From positions 156,484-220,483 of the forward strand of contig NZ_LGUR01000241.1 of the NCBI RefSeq assembly GCF_001270495.1: a stretch of 64,000 nt of DNA. The letters are read 5' to 3'. This document shows positions 35,025-46,995 of this stretch, piece by piece. The translations under genes and the position numbers were made by a program. The DNA comes from Streptomyces viridochromogenes. Its GTDB lineage: Bacteria > Actinomycetota > Actinomycetes > Streptomycetales > Streptomycetaceae. The notes beneath the pieces are model-generated. The model did not search any database, was not told the origin of the DNA, and saw only the letters and a list, made by a program, of their open reading frames with translations. How positions within the stretch are numbered: the first letter of the stretch is position 1; each line of letters opens with the position of its first letter.

Positions 35025-37271
35025 CTACTCGTCGGCCGCGGCCGCCGGCAGGGCCGCCCGCGGGCGCTGCCACCCACGCGACCCTCGCGCCCGCAGCCAC
35101 GCCGTGGTCTCCTCCGGCGGCATCGCCGCAGCGACGAGCCAGCCCTGTACGGCGTCACAGCCCAGGTCCCGCAGGCGTTCCCAGGTCTCGTCGTCCTCGA
35201 CGCCCTCGGCGACCACGAGCAGGCCCAGGGAGTGCGCCAGGTCGACCGTGCAGCGCACGATCTCCGCGTCCTCGTTGTCGACCGCGAGCCGGGCCACGAA
35301 CGAACGGTCGATCTTCAGCTCGCTCACGGGCAGCCGTCTGAGGTGCACCAGGGACGAGTACCCGGTGCCGAAGTCGTCCAGGGACATCTTCACGCCGTGC
35401 CCGGTCAGCCCGGCGAGCGTGTCCGCGGCCCGCTGCGGGTCCTCCAGGAGGACGTGTTCCGTTATCTCCAGCTGGAGCGCTCCCGCCGGGACACCGTGCC
35501 GGGCGAGCCGGGCGGCCACCGAGCCCGCGAATCCGGGGGTGTGGACATCGCGCGGCGAGACGTTGACCGCGACGGGCACGTACAGGCCCTGCGCACGCCA
35601 CCGCGCCACCTGCCCGAGCGCCGTCTCCAGCACGTACTCGGTCAGATGCGGCATCAGCCCCGACGACTCGGCGATCGCTATGAACTCGTCCGGCGGCACC
35701 TTCCCGCGCTCGGGATGCACCCAGCGGACCAGCGCCTCCAGGCCGGCGACCTGTCCGTCGAAGCGGACCTTCGGCTGGTAGTGCAGCTCGACCTCCTGCG
35801 CGTCGAGCGCTCGGCGCAGATCGCCCAGCAGGCCCAGCCGGTCCGGGGTGTTGGAGTCCCGCTTCGACTCGTAGACCTCCACGCCCGTGCGGTCCCGCTT
35901 CGCCTGGTACATCGCGACGTCCGCGCGCCGCAGCAATCCCTCGGCGTCGAGGGCGTGGTCGGGGAAGACGGCGACGCCCGCACTGGCCTCCAGGACCAGG
36001 GTGAGGCCGTCGAGGTCGAGCGGGGAGCTGAGGGCGGCGACCAGGCTGCGGGCCACCCGGGTCGCGGACGTCGTGGAGTCGGCGACCGGCAGTAAGACGG
36101 CGAACTCGTCGCCGCCGAGCCGCGCGGCCTCCGCTCCGCGGGGCAGGGCGAGGCGCAGCCGGTCAGCTATCTGCAACAGCAACCGGTCACCGGCGAGATG
36201 ACCGAGCGTGTCATTGACCGATCGGAAACGGTCGAGGTCGATCAGCATGAGGGCGGAGCGGGCGCCGATGCGCTCGGCGTCGTCGAGCGCTGTCCAGATC
36301 CGTTCCAGCAGCCACTGCCGGTTGGGCAGTCCCGTCAGCGGATCGCGCAACTGCTCCTCGGCCCGGGCCCGAGCTATCCACAGAGTGGAGTCGAGGGCGA
36401 TGAGAGGGATGGCGAACAGCGGCAGCAGGAGGGGCTTGGCGATGGCGACCACGCACACCAGCGGCGCGATGCCGAGCAGCGCGACGGCGACCAGGCCCTG
36501 TCGGACCAGGGCGGTGCGGGCGACGGTGGGCAGACCGCCGCGCGGGGCGTTCAGGTACCAGAGCAGGACCCGGGTGACCGCGAGATAGGCGGCGGCGACG
36601 AGTACCACGCCCGGGGCGGTGTAGAGCGTCCAGGTGTCGGGGTTCCACGGGTTCTCGACGGTCGGCACGCGGCCGAAGGCGGCCAGCACCAGGGCCCCGG
36701 CGGCGATGCCGAGGATGTCCACCGCGCCGTGCAGCACGCCCTGCCGCCATCGGCCCCGGCGGGCGACGCCGACCAGGACGACGACGGTGAGGCTGACCAT
36801 GCCGGCAGGGACCCAGCCGTACAGCAGCAGAACAGCGAGGGTGAGGGCGGCGCCGGAGCCGGTGCCGCCCCACCAGCGGGCGCGGCCGAGCGCGACCAGG
36901 TGACCGACGATGATGCCGGTCAGCACGGCGAGGGACCAGCCGACGGTGCCGGCCGGGAAGAGGGCGTGGTCGCCGGAGAAGGCCCGGTAGAAGCCGGCGC
37001 CGAGGACGAACCCGGCCGCCGCTACCACCGCCGCGGGCAGCGCGGGCCAGGACAGGTGCCGTTCGTGGTCGGAGTCGGGCAGCCCGGCGGTGTGCTCGGA
37101 GTCGAGCCGCACCCCGGCGCGGCCGTCCGCCACGGTGTGCTGCCCGGCGCCGCCGCCCCCTACGCCTCTTTCCATCCGCGAACGCTCCGCGGTGCGCGCC
37201 GCCCACCCCCGCCACACGCCGGCCATGCGGCGCAGCCGTGAGTCAGGGGCGGCGCTCTCGGTCGGTTCCAT
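35025..37271 (-). CDS. rmdB: membrane GGDEF-EAL protein, probable c-di-GMP phosphodiesterase (RmdB-like), with a TTA codon
   Basis: Protein of 748 residues from the ATG at 37271, GAGGG six bases upstream. About six to eight hydrophobic segments (about 60-320) precede a GGDEF domain (motif intact at 386-390, no canonical RxxD I-site) and an EAL domain with intact E512-A-L and [10 protein letters not shown]. This suggests active hydrolysis of c-di-GMP. Location next to ligA and gatC and the architecture match what I recall of RmdB, which affects Streptomyces differentiation. Codon 393 (36093-36095), three residues after GGDEF, is TTA. It was the only in-frame TTA I found in the window, so translation should need the bldA tRNA. 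Confidence 0.88.
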   Translation of the reverse strand: MEPTESAAPDSRLRRMAGVWRGWAARTAERSRMERGVGGGGAGQHTVADGRAGVRLDSEHTAGLPDSDHERHLSWPALPAAVVAAAGFVLGAGFYRAFSGDHALFPAGTVGWSLAVLTGIIVGHLVALGRARWWGGTGSGAALTLAVLLLYGWVPAGMVSLTVVVLVGVARRGRWRQGVLHGAVDILGIAAGALVLAAFGRVPTVENPWNPDTWTLYTAPGVVLVAAAYLAVTRVLLWYLNAPRGGLPTVARTALVRQGLVAVALLGIAPLVCVVAIAKPLLLPLFAIPLIALDSTLWIARARAEEQLRDPLTGLPNRQWLLERIWTALDDAERIGARSALMLIDLDRFRSVNDTLGHLAGDRLLLQIADRLRLALPRGAEAARLGGDEFAVLLPVADSTTSATRVARSLVAALSSPLDLDGLTLVLEASAGVAVFPDHALDAEGLLRRADVAMYQAKRDRTGVEVYESKRDSNTPDRLGLLGDLRRALDAQEVELHYQPKVRFDGQVAGLEALVRWVHPERGKVPPDEFIAIAESSGLMPHLTEYVLETALGQVARWRAQGLYVPVAVNVSPRDVHTPGFAGSVAARLARHGVPAGALQLEITEHVLLEDPQRAADTLAGLTGHGVKMSLDDFGTGYSSLVHLRRLPVSELKIDRSFVARLAVDNEDAEIVRCTVDLAHSLGLLVVAEGVEDDETWERLRDLGCDAVQGWLVAAAMPPEETTAWLRARGSRGWQRPRAALPAAAADE

Positions 37272-37542
37272 TCCCGTCCCTCTCACAGCCGGCGGTGCCC
37301 ACGCCACGCGGCCCGATGCCCGACGACAACCTTCAACGGCACCGCGTTGGAAAACCCTTCCCCCGCCCTTCAAGGCTCTTCGAGAGCAAGGGGATGCCCC
37401 GACCGCAGCTGGGCACGGCAGGCGCACACCTCAACAGTAGGCCGCAGAAGGCTTCCACGGGCAGCGGTCGTCGACGGTTGCCCGAATGCGCCCCAGCCAC
37501 CCGTATGCATCTGGTATGCGCCGATCCGGTGGCCTTCAACCG

Positions 37543-39750
<2,208 letters not shown>

Positions 39751-40752
39751 TTACTCTGGGTTGTCCGCGAGGGATCTCGCCGCCTGGACGCAGTGGGCGA
39801 GTGCCTTGCGCGCGTACTCCGGGGAGGCCCCCGCGAGTCCGCACGACGGCGTGACCGTGACTGCCTTCGCGAGAAGCCCCGGTGACAGCCCCAGCCTGCG
39901 CCACAGCGTCCTGACACCCATGACGCTACCGGCAGGGTCTGACAATCGGCCGTCCGTGCCCGGGATGACACCTGCGAAGAGCCGGGTCCCCGCTTCCACC
40001 ACCTCGCCGATCGTGTCGTCGTCACGCTCGGTGAGGAGGGAGAAGTCGAAGGAGATCGCCGTCGCGCCCGCCCGACGCAGGAGGGCGAACGGGACGTCCG
40101 GTGCGCACGAGTGGACCACGACGGGGCCGTCGCCGTGAACCCCGACGACGTCTCGCAGGCCCGCCTCGACGATCTGGCGGTCGACGGCGCGATGGGTGCG
40201 GTAGCCGCTGGCGGACTTGACCTGTCCGCGGAGTACGGCGGTGAGGGAGGGCTCGTCGAGTTGGAGGACGAGCTGGGCGCCGGGGATGCGGCGGTGGACC
40301 TCCTCCAGGTGCAGGCGCAGGCCCTCGGCGAGCGAGGCGGTGAGGTCGCGGCAGGCGCCGGCGTCGGAGAGGGCTGCCTCGCCGTTCCTCAACTCCAGTG
40401 CCGCTGCCAGGGTCCAGGGGCCCACGGCCTGGATCTTCAACTGCCCGTCGTACCCCTGAGTGAACTCCTCCAGCGCGTCGAGGTCCTCGCCCAGCCAGGA
40501 GCGGGCACGACGGGTGTCGCGGCCCGGGCGGTCGCCGATGCGCCAACCGCTGGGCTCCACGCGTGCGTACAGCTCGACGAGCATTCCGGCGGTGCGGCCG
40601 ATCATGTCCGCGCCGGGGCCGCGGGCGGGGAGCTCGGCGAGGTACGGGAAGTCCTCGAAGGAGCCGGTGACGGTTCTGGCGGCCTCGCGGGCGTCGCCGC
40701 CGGGCATGGAGCCGATGGCGGTGGCTGCGCCGAAGCGAATGTCTGCGTTCAC
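39751..40752 (-). CDS. MetE-like (cobalamin-independent methionine synthase C-terminal) family protein
   Basis: Protein of 333 residues related only to the C-terminal catalytic barrel of MetE (and to UroD-like proteins). The start MNADIRFGAATAIGSMPGGD fits the family. Zn-ligand candidates are His and Cys in VVVHSCAPDVP and Cys in VTVTPSCGLAGAS, and QLDEPSL is the conserved substrate strand. It lacks the N-terminal half of MetE, so folate-dependent methionine synthesis is not assured. Relatives such as archaeal core MetE use other methyl donors. It is immediately upstream of ligA with a 15-base gap. Confidence 0.85.
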   Translation of the reverse strand: MNADIRFGAATAIGSMPGGDAREAARTVTGSFEDFPYLAELPARGPGADMIGRTAGMLVELYARVEPSGWRIGDRPGRDTRRARSWLGEDLDALEEFTQGYDGQLKIQAVGPWTLAAALELRNGEAALSDAGACRDLTASLAEGLRLHLEEVHRRIPGAQLVLQLDEPSLTAVLRGQVKSASGYRTHRAVDRQIVEAGLRDVVGVHGDGPVVVHSCAPDVPFALLRRAGATAISFDFSLLTERDDDTIGEVVEAGTRLFAGVIPGTDGRLSDPAGSVMGVRTLWRRLGLSPGLLAKAVTVTPSCGLAGASPEYARKALAHCVQAARSLADNPE

Positions 40753-40770
40753 ATGTGCAGCCTATGTTTT

Positions 40771-40957
40771 CGCCCCCGCCGCCCCTACCCGTCCCATCCT
40801 CCTGGGGCTCCTCCGCGCCAGCCCCCGCTCCTCAAACGCCGGAGGGGCTGAGTCTTTCAGCCCGTCCGGCGTTTGAGGACGAGGCCCGCAGGGCCGATGG
40901 CGGGGGTCTGGGGACGCAGCGCTCAGGGATGGGACGGGTAGGGGCGGCGGGGGCGGA
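40771..40957. repeat. dispersed intergenic repeat, copy D: two inverted copies forming a 187-bp near-palindrome
   Basis: Outer arms 40771-40796 and 40930-40955 are perfect 26-base inverted repeats (module 1). Inner arms 40831-40850 and 40858-40877 pair at 19 of 20 positions around a 7-base loop and carry module 3 (CTCAAACGCCGGA). The unit fills the gap between the SDR stop (40981) and the MetE-like start (40752), both on the minus strand. The inner hairpin should act as a terminator for the SDR gene. Confidence 0.85.
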
Positions 40958-40980
40958 GAAAGGCGGTGGGCGTCGCGTGG

Positions 40981-41670
40981 TCAGCGGCCCGGGCGTACCG
41001 TCAGGTCGTTGATCTCCGCGTCTCTCGGGAGGTCCAGGGCCAGCAGGATCGTCGTCGCCACCGACTCGGGGTCGATCCACTTCGACGCGTCGTACTCCTT
41101 GCCCTCCTGCTGGTGGACCTTGGCCTGCATGGGGCTTGCCGTGCGGCCGGGGTAGACGGTGGTGACGCGGACACCGTTGGGGTGCTCCTCGTGGCGGAGG
41201 GAGTCCGCGAGGGCCTTCAGACCGTGCTTCGACGCGGCGTAGGCGGACCAGTCGGCGTGGGCGTTGAGTCCGGCACCCGAGTTGACGAAGAGCACGTGGC
41301 CGCGGGTGGCCCGGAGCTGGGGGAGGAAGTGGCGGGTCAGTTCGGCCGGGGAGATCAGGTTGACGTTGAGCTGGTGGCGCCAGGACTTCGGGGTCAGGTC
41401 GCCCACCGGGCCGAGGTCCACGACTCCCGCGATGTGCAGCAGGGAGTCAACGCGGTCGGGGAGCGACTGGTGGGAGAAGGCCCAGGACAGCTTGTCCGGG
41501 TCCGCCAGGTCGCCGACCAGCGTCTTCGCGCCGGGGAACTCCGCCGCCAGCTCCTTCGCTCGGGCCGCGTCGCGCGCGTGGAGGACGAGTTCGTCCCCGC
41601 GCGCGTGCAGGCGGCGGGCGACGGCCGCGCCGATGCCGGAGCCCGCTCCGGTGATCACATGTGTAGCCAT
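40981..41670 (-). CDS. short-chain dehydrogenase/reductase
   Basis: Classical SDR of 229 residues from the ATG at 41670 (MATHVITGAGSGIG); an ATG at 41679 is also in frame. The cofactor motif is TGAGSGIG, the Asp near LVGDLADP supports the adenine pocket, the NAG motif is replaced by HIAGVV, NVNL is present, and the catalytic Ser and YxxxK lie in VNSGAGLNAHADWSAYAASK. The substrate is unknown. Its end faces the inverted dispersed repeat, which supplies a terminator. A LOG-like gene lies 27 bases upstream on the same strand. Confidence 0.9.
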   Translation of the reverse strand: MATHVITGAGSGIGAAVARRLHARGDELVLHARDAARAKELAAEFPGAKTLVGDLADPDKLSWAFSHQSLPDRVDSLLHIAGVVDLGPVGDLTPKSWRHQLNVNLISPAELTRHFLPQLRATRGHVLFVNSGAGLNAHADWSAYAASKHGLKALADSLRHEEHPNGVRVTTVYPGRTASPMQAKVHQQEGKEYDASKWIDPESVATTILLALDLPRDAEINDLTVRPGR

Positions 41671-41697
41671 GCCCGCCATGCTCGCATCAGTCGCGGT

Positions 41698-42237
41698 TCA
41701 CTCCACTCCCTGGCTCTCCTCCAGGTACGCCAGCGCCCCCACCGGCTCCTCCGCGAAGAACACCAGGTCGGTCAGCGGCCGGGGCAGGAAGCCCTCGTCC
41801 TCCATGCGGCGGAACTGCTCCTTGAGGCCGTCGTAGAAGCCCGCGGTGTTGAGCAGGACCACGGGCTTGTCCGTGTGGCCGTGCTTCTTCAGCTCAAGGA
41901 TCTCCGTCGCCTCGTCCAAGGTCCCCGTACCACCGACCATGATCACTACCGCGTCGGCCTTCTCCAGCAGCAGCCTCTTGCGCTCGGCCAGGTCCTTCGC
42001 GATCACCATCTCGTCCACGCCGGGGCGCGCCTTGGCGGCCAGGAACTGCACGGAGACCCCGACCAGCCGGCCGCCCGCCTCCTGCACGCCGTCGGCCACC
42101 ACCTTCATCAGCCCCACGTCGGACCCGCCCCACACGAGCGTGTGCCCGCCCTTGCCCAGCAGTTTCGCGAACTCGCGCGCGGGGCGCGTGTAACGGTCGT
42201 CGAGGTCGGCGGCGGAGAGGAAGACGCAGATTCGCAT
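41698..42237 (-). CDS. LOG-family (lysine decarboxylase-like) protein with variant motif
   Basis: Rossmann-fold protein of 179 residues in the LOG/TIGR00730 family, whose active members release cytokinin bases from nucleoside 5'-monophosphates. The family Arg/Lys pattern appears as AERKRLLLEKADAVV. The usual PGGxGTxxE signature reads VGGTGTLDEATE, so the first Pro is replaced by Val while the Gly-rich loop and Glu remain. VWGGSDVGLMKVVADGV forms the nucleotide-binding loop. The substitution may be harmless. It is divergent from a DUF427 gene with 50 bases between starts. Confidence 0.85.
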   Translation of the reverse strand: MRICVFLSAADLDDRYTRPAREFAKLLGKGGHTLVWGGSDVGLMKVVADGVQEAGGRLVGVSVQFLAAKARPGVDEMVIAKDLAERKRLLLEKADAVVIMVGGTGTLDEATEILELKKHGHTDKPVVLLNTAGFYDGLKEQFRRMEDEGFLPRPLTDLVFFAEEPVGALAYLEESQGVE

Positions 42238-42287
42238 GCAGCCACCGTACGCGGGAAGAACCCGGCGCCCGCGAGCGCTTTTCGGAT

Positions 42288-42611
42288 ATGGCTGACGGAC
42301 ACACGATCACGATCGAGCAGGGCACGCGGCGCGTGCGGGTGGTTCACGGCGACCAGGTCCTCGCGGAGAGCGACCGGCCGCTCGTCCTGCGCGAGACGGG
42401 CTGTCCCCCGCGGTACTACGTCCCCGCCGAGGACGTACGCCTGGACCTGCTGACGCCTTCCGACACCCACACCTACTGCCCCTTCAAGGGAACGGCCTCC
42501 TACTGGTCGCTGCCGGACGCGGCGGACCTCGTCTGGGCGTACCCGGACCCGAAGCCGGACGTGGCGGAGATCAAGGATCACCTCTGCTTCTACGAAGTCG
42601 AAGTGTCGTGA
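42288..42611 (+). CDS. DUF427 family protein
   Basis: Protein of 107 residues. The family pattern is clear: RRVRVVHGDQVLAESDRPLVL, YYVPAEDVRLDLL, then THTYCPFKGTASYWSL with the conserved Cys-Pro-Phe-Lys-Gly segment, and WAYPDPKPDVAEIKDHLCFYE at the end. DUF427 proteins form a small beta-tent fold, and biochemical roles are poorly known. It is divergent from the LOG-like gene and followed 37 bases later by an alpha/beta hydrolase gene on the same strand. Confidence 0.9.
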   Translation: MADGHTITIEQGTRRVRVVHGDQVLAESDRPLVLRETGCPPRYYVPAEDVRLDLLTPSDTHTYCPFKGTASYWSLPDAADLVWAYPDPKPDVAEIKDHLCFYEVEVS

Positions 42612-42648
42612 TCGATTAGTCGCGTGCCGTACGGCAGTCTCCACACCC

Positions 42649-43431
42649 ATGGACAAGAAGACCATTTCGCGCGACGGCACCTCCCTCGCGTACGAGAGCA
42701 CCGGACAGGGTCCGACGGTGATCCTCGTCAGCGGCGCGATGTCCACGGGGGGCACCGTGGCGCCGCTGGCCGTGCCTCTGGCGGACCGCTTCAGGGTCGT
42801 CCCGTACGACCGCCGAGGGCGGGGTGAGAGCGGCGACACGCAGCCGTACGCGGTGGAGCGCGAGGTCGAGGACCTCGCCGCGCTGATCGAGGCGGTGGGC
42901 GGCGAGGCGGCGCTGTGCGGCATCTCGTCGGGCGGCGCGCTCGCCCTTGAGGCGGCGGCGAGCGGTCTGCCGGTGCGTCAGGTCGCGGTGTACGAGGTGC
43001 CGTTCGCCGACTTCCTGGAAGACGGCGCGACGCGGTACGCCGAGTACACCGCGCACCTGAGCGAGGCGCTCACGCACGGGCGCCGCGGGGACGCGGTCGA
43101 GCTGTTCCTACGACTCACCGGGATGGCCGAGCAGATGATCCAGGGCGCCCGCCAGTCCCCCATGTGGCGCGGCATGGAGACGATCGCGCCGAGCCTGGCC
43201 TACGACGACGCCGTGATGGGCGACGGTCTGGTACCCCGGGACCGGCTGGCGTCGATCACGGTCCCGGTGCTGTCGGTCGCGGGCGGCGCGAGCCCGGCAT
43301 GGATGCGTGCGGCCGCGCGGGCGGTCGCGGAGGCCGTGCCCGAGGGGGTGTACCGGAGCCTTGAGGGTCAGACCCACATGGTGGAGCCGGAGGTGCTCGG
43401 GCCGGTGCTGGCGGAGTTCTTCAGGGGGTGA
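42649..43431 (+). CDS. alpha/beta hydrolase
   Basis: Hydrolase of 260 residues. The oxyanion region is VILVSGAMSTGG, followed by RFRVVPYDRRGRGESGDT, the nucleophile elbow GISSGG (Ser in the G-x-S-x-G context), and the catalytic His in LEGQTHMVEPEV near the C-terminus. The acidic member is probably an Asp or Glu after the late strand VPVLSVAGG, though the usual Asp is not obvious. There is no signal peptide, so it is cytosolic. The substrate is unknown. Its 3' end faces mnmA with 19 bases between the stops. Confidence 0.88.
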   Translation: MDKKTISRDGTSLAYESTGQGPTVILVSGAMSTGGTVAPLAVPLADRFRVVPYDRRGRGESGDTQPYAVEREVEDLAALIEAVGGEAALCGISSGGALALEAAASGLPVRQVAVYEVPFADFLEDGATRYAEYTAHLSEALTHGRRGDAVELFLRLTGMAEQMIQGARQSPMWRGMETIAPSLAYDDAVMGDGLVPRDRLASITVPVLSVAGGASPAWMRAAARAVAEAVPEGVYRSLEGQTHMVEPEVLGPVLAEFFRG

Positions 43432-43450
43432 GCGGGATGACCGAGCCGAC

Positions 43451-44581
43451 TCAGACGGCCGTAGCGGTCGCCCGCACCGTAGAGGCGATCGTCGCCGACC
43501 CCACCACGCGCGTGCCGTCGTACAGCACGATCGCCTGGCCCGGCGCCACGCCCCGGACCGGCTCGGTGAAGGTGACCTCCAGGGAGCCGTCGATCAGCTC
43601 GGCGGTCACCTCGGTCTCGCCGCCGTGGGCGCGGAGCTGGGCGGTGTAGGTGCCGGGCCCGGTCGGGGCGGCGCCGCACCAGCGGGGCTTGACGGCGGTG
43701 AGGGCGCCGACGTCCAGGGAGGCCGCCGGGCCGACCGTCACCGTGTTGTTCACCGGCGAGATGTCGAGGACGTAGCGCGGCTTGCCGTCGGGGGCCGGGG
43801 TGCCGATGCGCAGGCCCTTGCGCTGGCCGATGGTGAAGCCGTAGGCACCCTCGTGCGTGCCGAGCTTGGCGCCGGACTCGTCGACGATGTCGCCCTCCGC
43901 CTTGCCGAGGCGGTTCGCGAGGAAGCCCTGGGTGTCGCCGTCGGCGATGAAGCAGATGTCGTGCGAGTCGGGCTTCTTCGCGACCGCGAGACCCCTGCGC
44001 TCGGCCTCCGCTCGGATCTCGTCCTTCGTCGTCACCGTGTCGCCGAGCGGGAACATCGCGTGCGCCAGCTGCTTGCCGTCCAGGACGCCGAGGACGTACG
44101 ACTGGTCCTTGGCCATGTCGGAGGCGCGGTGCAGCTCGCGTGTGCCGTCCTCACGCAGGACGACCTGGGCGTAGTGGCCGGTGCAGACGGCGTCGAAGCC
44201 GAGGGCCAGCGCCTTGTCCAGCAGGGCCGCGAACTTGATCTTCTCGTTGCAGCGCAGGCACGGGTTCGGGGTACGGCCGGCCTCGTACTCGGCGATGAAG
44301 TCGTCCACCACGTCCTCGCGGAAGCGGTCGGCGAGGTCCCACACGTAGAACGGGATGCCGATCACGTCCGCGGCGCGGCGGGCGTCGCGGGAGTCCTCGA
44401 TGGTGCAGCAGCCCCGCGCGCCCGTGCGGAAGGATTGAGGGTTCGCGGAGAGCGCGAGGTGGACGCCGGTCACGTCGTGGCCCGCTTCGGCCGCGCGGGC
44501 GGCGGCGACGGCGGAATCGACCCCGCCGGACATGGCGGCGAGGACGCGGAGGGGGCGGGAGGGCTGCGCGGTGTCAGTCAT
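43451..44581 (-). CDS. mnmA: tRNA-specific 2-thiouridylase
   Basis: Thiolates U34 of Lys, Glu and Gln tRNAs using sulfur relayed from a cysteine desulfurase. Length is 376 residues. The PP-loop is [13 protein letters not shown], the first catalytic Cys is in [14 protein letters not shown], and GHYAQV with the second Cys region in [11 protein letters not shown] follows. The C-terminal beta-barrel has [16 protein letters not shown]. The cysteine desulfurase gene lies about 770 bases upstream on the same strand, separated by a plus-strand amidase gene, so the two sulfur-relay genes are neighbours but not one simple operon. Confidence 0.96.
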   Translation of the reverse strand: MTDTAQPSRPLRVLAAMSGGVDSAVAAARAAEAGHDVTGVHLALSANPQSFRTGARGCCTIEDSRDARRAADVIGIPFYVWDLADRFREDVVDDFIAEYEAGRTPNPCLRCNEKIKFAALLDKALALGFDAVCTGHYAQVVLREDGTRELHRASDMAKDQSYVLGVLDGKQLAHAMFPLGDTVTTKDEIRAEAERRGLAVAKKPDSHDICFIADGDTQGFLANRLGKAEGDIVDESGAKLGTHEGAYGFTIGQRKGLRIGTPAPDGKPRYVLDISPVNNTVTVGPAASLDVGALTAVKPRWCGAAPTGPGTYTAQLRAHGGETEVTAELIDGSLEVTFTEPVRGVAPGQAIVLYDGTRVVGSATIASTVRATATAV

Positions 44582-44640
44582 AACCCTTCCAGGGTACGGG
44601 GCGCGGGAACCAGGGCCCGCGGGTATCCGTTGACGATCAC

Positions 44641-45306
44641 ATGGGACAGCGGAAGGCTCCGAAGGACGGCGACCGGAAGGTCGGGCGTCGCGCGTTGCTG
44701 ATCGGTGGGACGGTGGCCGCGGCGGGATCGGCCGTGCTGGCCCGCGACGAACTCGCGCGCCTGTGGTGGCGGGTTCCCGGCGTGGAGAAGCCGCGCAAGG
44801 AGGGCGAGGTCGACTACGCCGGGGCGCGGTGGGTGGCGGCGTCGGACGAGAACTGGCGACGGGCGGACCGTCCCGACGACTACGGCGTGGACATGGTGAT
44901 CATCCATGTCACCCAGGGCAGCTTCGACAGCGCGGTGAAGGTGTTCCAGGACCCGGAGCACGGCGCGGCCGCGCACTACATCGTCCGCAAGGACGGCCAC
45001 GTCACACAGATGATCCGCGAGCTGGACGTGGCGTACCACGCGGGCAACCGCGACTACAACGAACGCAGCATCGGCATCGAGCACGAGGGCTTCGTGGACC
45101 GGCCGCAGGACCTCACGGACGAGATGTACGAGGCCTCGGCGCGGCTCACGGCCCGAATATGCGCGCGCTACGACATTCCCGTCGACCGCGAGCACATCAT
45201 CGGGCACGTGGAGGTGCCGGGGACCGATCACACGGATCCCGGGGAGCACTGGGACTGGGACCGGTACATGAAGCTCGTGCGGGCGGCGCGTACGGCGCCC
45301 GCTTAG
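44641..45306 (+). CDS. Tat-exported N-acetylmuramoyl-L-alanine amidase (Amidase_2)
   Basis: Peptidoglycan amidase of 221 residues. The N-terminus has a twin-arginine signal ([21 protein letters not shown]). The Amidase_2 fold shows Zn ligand His in [12 protein letters not shown], the [16 protein letters not shown] and [12 protein letters not shown] segments, and the C-terminal HIIGHVEV and [14 protein letters not shown] motif, with the second His, Asp and catalytic context. It should cleave the lactyl-alanine bond outside the membrane in wall turnover. It sits on the plus strand between mnmA and the cysteine desulfurase gene. Confidence 0.92.
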   Translation: MGQRKAPKDGDRKVGRRALLIGGTVAAAGSAVLARDELARLWWRVPGVEKPRKEGEVDYAGARWVAASDENWRRADRPDDYGVDMVIIHVTQGSFDSAVKVFQDPEHGAAAHYIVRKDGHVTQMIRELDVAYHAGNRDYNERSIGIEHEGFVDRPQDLTDEMYEASARLTARICARYDIPVDREHIIGHVEVPGTDHTDPGEHWDWDRYMKLVRAARTAPA

Positions 45307-45349
45307 CGGCCCGGCCCCGGGGGCGAGCCCGGCGGCCCCGTACAGCCGC

Positions 45350-46525
45350 CTACGTGAGCCCGGCCGCCCGGGCCCTTTCCACCGCCGACCCGATCGCCTT
45401 GGCGACCGCCTCGACGTCGGCCTCCGTGGAGGTGTGGCCGAGGGAGAAGCGGAGGGTGCCGCGGGCCAGTTCCGGGTCGGTGCCGGTGGCCAGGAGGACG
45501 TGGCTGGGCTGGGCGACGCCCGCCGTGCAGGCGGAGCCGGTGGAGCACTCGATGCCCTGGGCGTCGAGGAGCAGCAGCAGGGAATCGCCCTCGCAGCCCG
45601 GGAAGGTGAAGTGCGCGTTGGCCGGGAGGCGGCCGCCGGGTGCCGGGTCGCCGCCGAGGATCGCGTCCGGAACCGCCGTACGGACCGCCTCGACCAGGGC
45701 GTCCCGCAGGGCGCCGATCTCCCGGTCGAACCACTCGCGCTGCTCGGCGGCGAGACGGCCGGCGACCGCGAAGGAGGCTACGGCGGGGACGTCGAGGGTG
45801 CCGGAGCGGACGTGGCGCTCCTGGCCGCCGCCGTGCAGGACGGGGACGGGGGCGTACTCACGGCCGAGAAGCAGGGCTCCGATGCCGTACGGACCGCCGA
45901 TCTTGTGACCGGAGACCGTCATCGCGGCGAGCCCGGAGGCGGCGAAGTCGACCGGTACCTGACCGAATGCCTGGACCGCGTCGGCGTGCAGGGGGACGTC
46001 GAACTCCCTTGCCACGTCGGCCAGTTCACGGATCGGCATGACGGTGCCGATCTCGTTGTTGGCCCACATCACGGTGGCGAGGGCGACATCCTGGGGGTTG
46101 CGGGCGATGGCTTCACGCAGAGCGTCCGGGTGGACCCGCCCGTGCGCGTCGACCGGGAGGTACTCGACGGTGGCGCCCTCGTGCTCGCCGAGCCAGTGGA
46201 CGGCGTCGAGGACGGCGTGATGCTCGACGGGGCTGGCCAGGACGCGAGTGCGGGTGCCTGCGGGGTCGGCGTCGCGGCGGGACCAGTACAGGCCCTTGAC
46301 CGCGAGGTTGTCGGCCTCGGTGCCGCCGGAGGTGAAGACGACCTCGCTGGGGCGGGCGCCGAGCGCTTCCGCGAGGGTCTCGCGGGCCTCCTCGACGGTG
46401 CGCCTGGCGCGGCGGCCGGACGCGTGGAGGGAGGAAGCGTTGCCGGTGACGCTCAGCTGGGCGGTCAGCGCCTCTGCCGCCTCCGGGAGCATGGGGGTCG
46501 TCGCGGCGTGGTCGAGGTAAGCCAT
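45350..46525 (-). CDS. cysteine desulfurase (IscS/NifS type)
   Basis: PLP enzyme of 391 residues that transfers sulfur from cysteine as a persulfide. The ATG at 46525 opens [16 protein letters not shown]. Landmarks are [14 protein letters not shown], the PLP-contact [14 protein letters not shown], the PLP-lysine in [17 protein letters not shown], the SGTLDVPAV region, and the persulfide Cys in [16 protein letters not shown]. There is no adjacent scaffold gene. The proximity to mnmA points to tRNA thiolation as one role, and general sulfur supply is also likely. Confidence 0.94.
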   Translation of the reverse strand: MAYLDHAATTPMLPEAAEALTAQLSVTGNASSLHASGRRARRTVEEARETLAEALGARPSEVVFTSGGTEADNLAVKGLYWSRRDADPAGTRTRVLASPVEHHAVLDAVHWLGEHEGATVEYLPVDAHGRVHPDALREAIARNPQDVALATVMWANNEIGTVMPIRELADVAREFDVPLHADAVQAFGQVPVDFAASGLAAMTVSGHKIGGPYGIGALLLGREYAPVPVLHGGGQERHVRSGTLDVPAVASFAVAGRLAAEQREWFDREIGALRDALVEAVRTAVPDAILGGDPAPGGRLPANAHFTFPGCEGDSLLLLLDAQGIECSTGSACTAGVAQPSHVLLATGTDPELARGTLRFSLGHTSTEADVEAVAKAIGSAVERARAAGLT

Positions 46526-46673
46526 GGTGGCGACGATTCTACGTGGCCGCCGCGCTGGGCTTGGGGGGACGGTAGTGCCCCGCCTGCGTTGCCCTTGGCG
46601 TCGATCGCGTGACACCCGGCGCCGCGGGCCGTGCCCAGCCTCATCGCCCCCGCGGAACGTCTGCCCGCAGTGG

Positions 46674-46952
46674 TCAGAAGCTCCAGGACAGCGTGTTGTC
46701 CATCTGCACGAACGCCAGCAGAACCAGCAGGTCGGCGACGCCCAGGCCCATACCCAGGTACGCCCGGCCCCGGCGCTCGGTGCCGCGCCACAGGGACGCC
46801 GCGGCCAGGACGATGGCGGTCGGACCGAGGAAGAGGTTGAAGACCAGGAGGCCGAGGAGGCCGAGGATGAAGGACGCCACGGCCATCCCGTCGGCGTCGC
46901 GGGTACGAGTGCGGGTGCCGGGGCGGCCGGTGGCCGGGGCGGTGAGTTGCAT
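46674..46952 (-). CDS. small DUF4190-type membrane protein
   Basis: Protein of 92 residues. A short polar N-terminus (Arg/Thr/Gly-rich) precedes the DUF4190-like core [42 protein letters not shown] and [19 protein letters not shown], giving two or three membrane segments. Such proteins are common in actinobacteria, often as tails of larger proteins, and have no firm function. It follows another very small membrane protein gene (46996-47148) on the same strand, so the two probably share a promoter that overlaps the operator at 47201-47287. Confidence 0.8.
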   Translation of the reverse strand: MQLTAPATGRPGTRTRTRDADGMAVASFILGLLGLLVFNLFLGPTAIVLAAASLWRGTERRGRAYLGMGLGVADLLVLLAFVQMDNTLSWSF

Positions 46953-46995
46953 GGGTGTCAGCTCCCGAGAAGTCGGTTCGGTGCGGTGGACGGAG

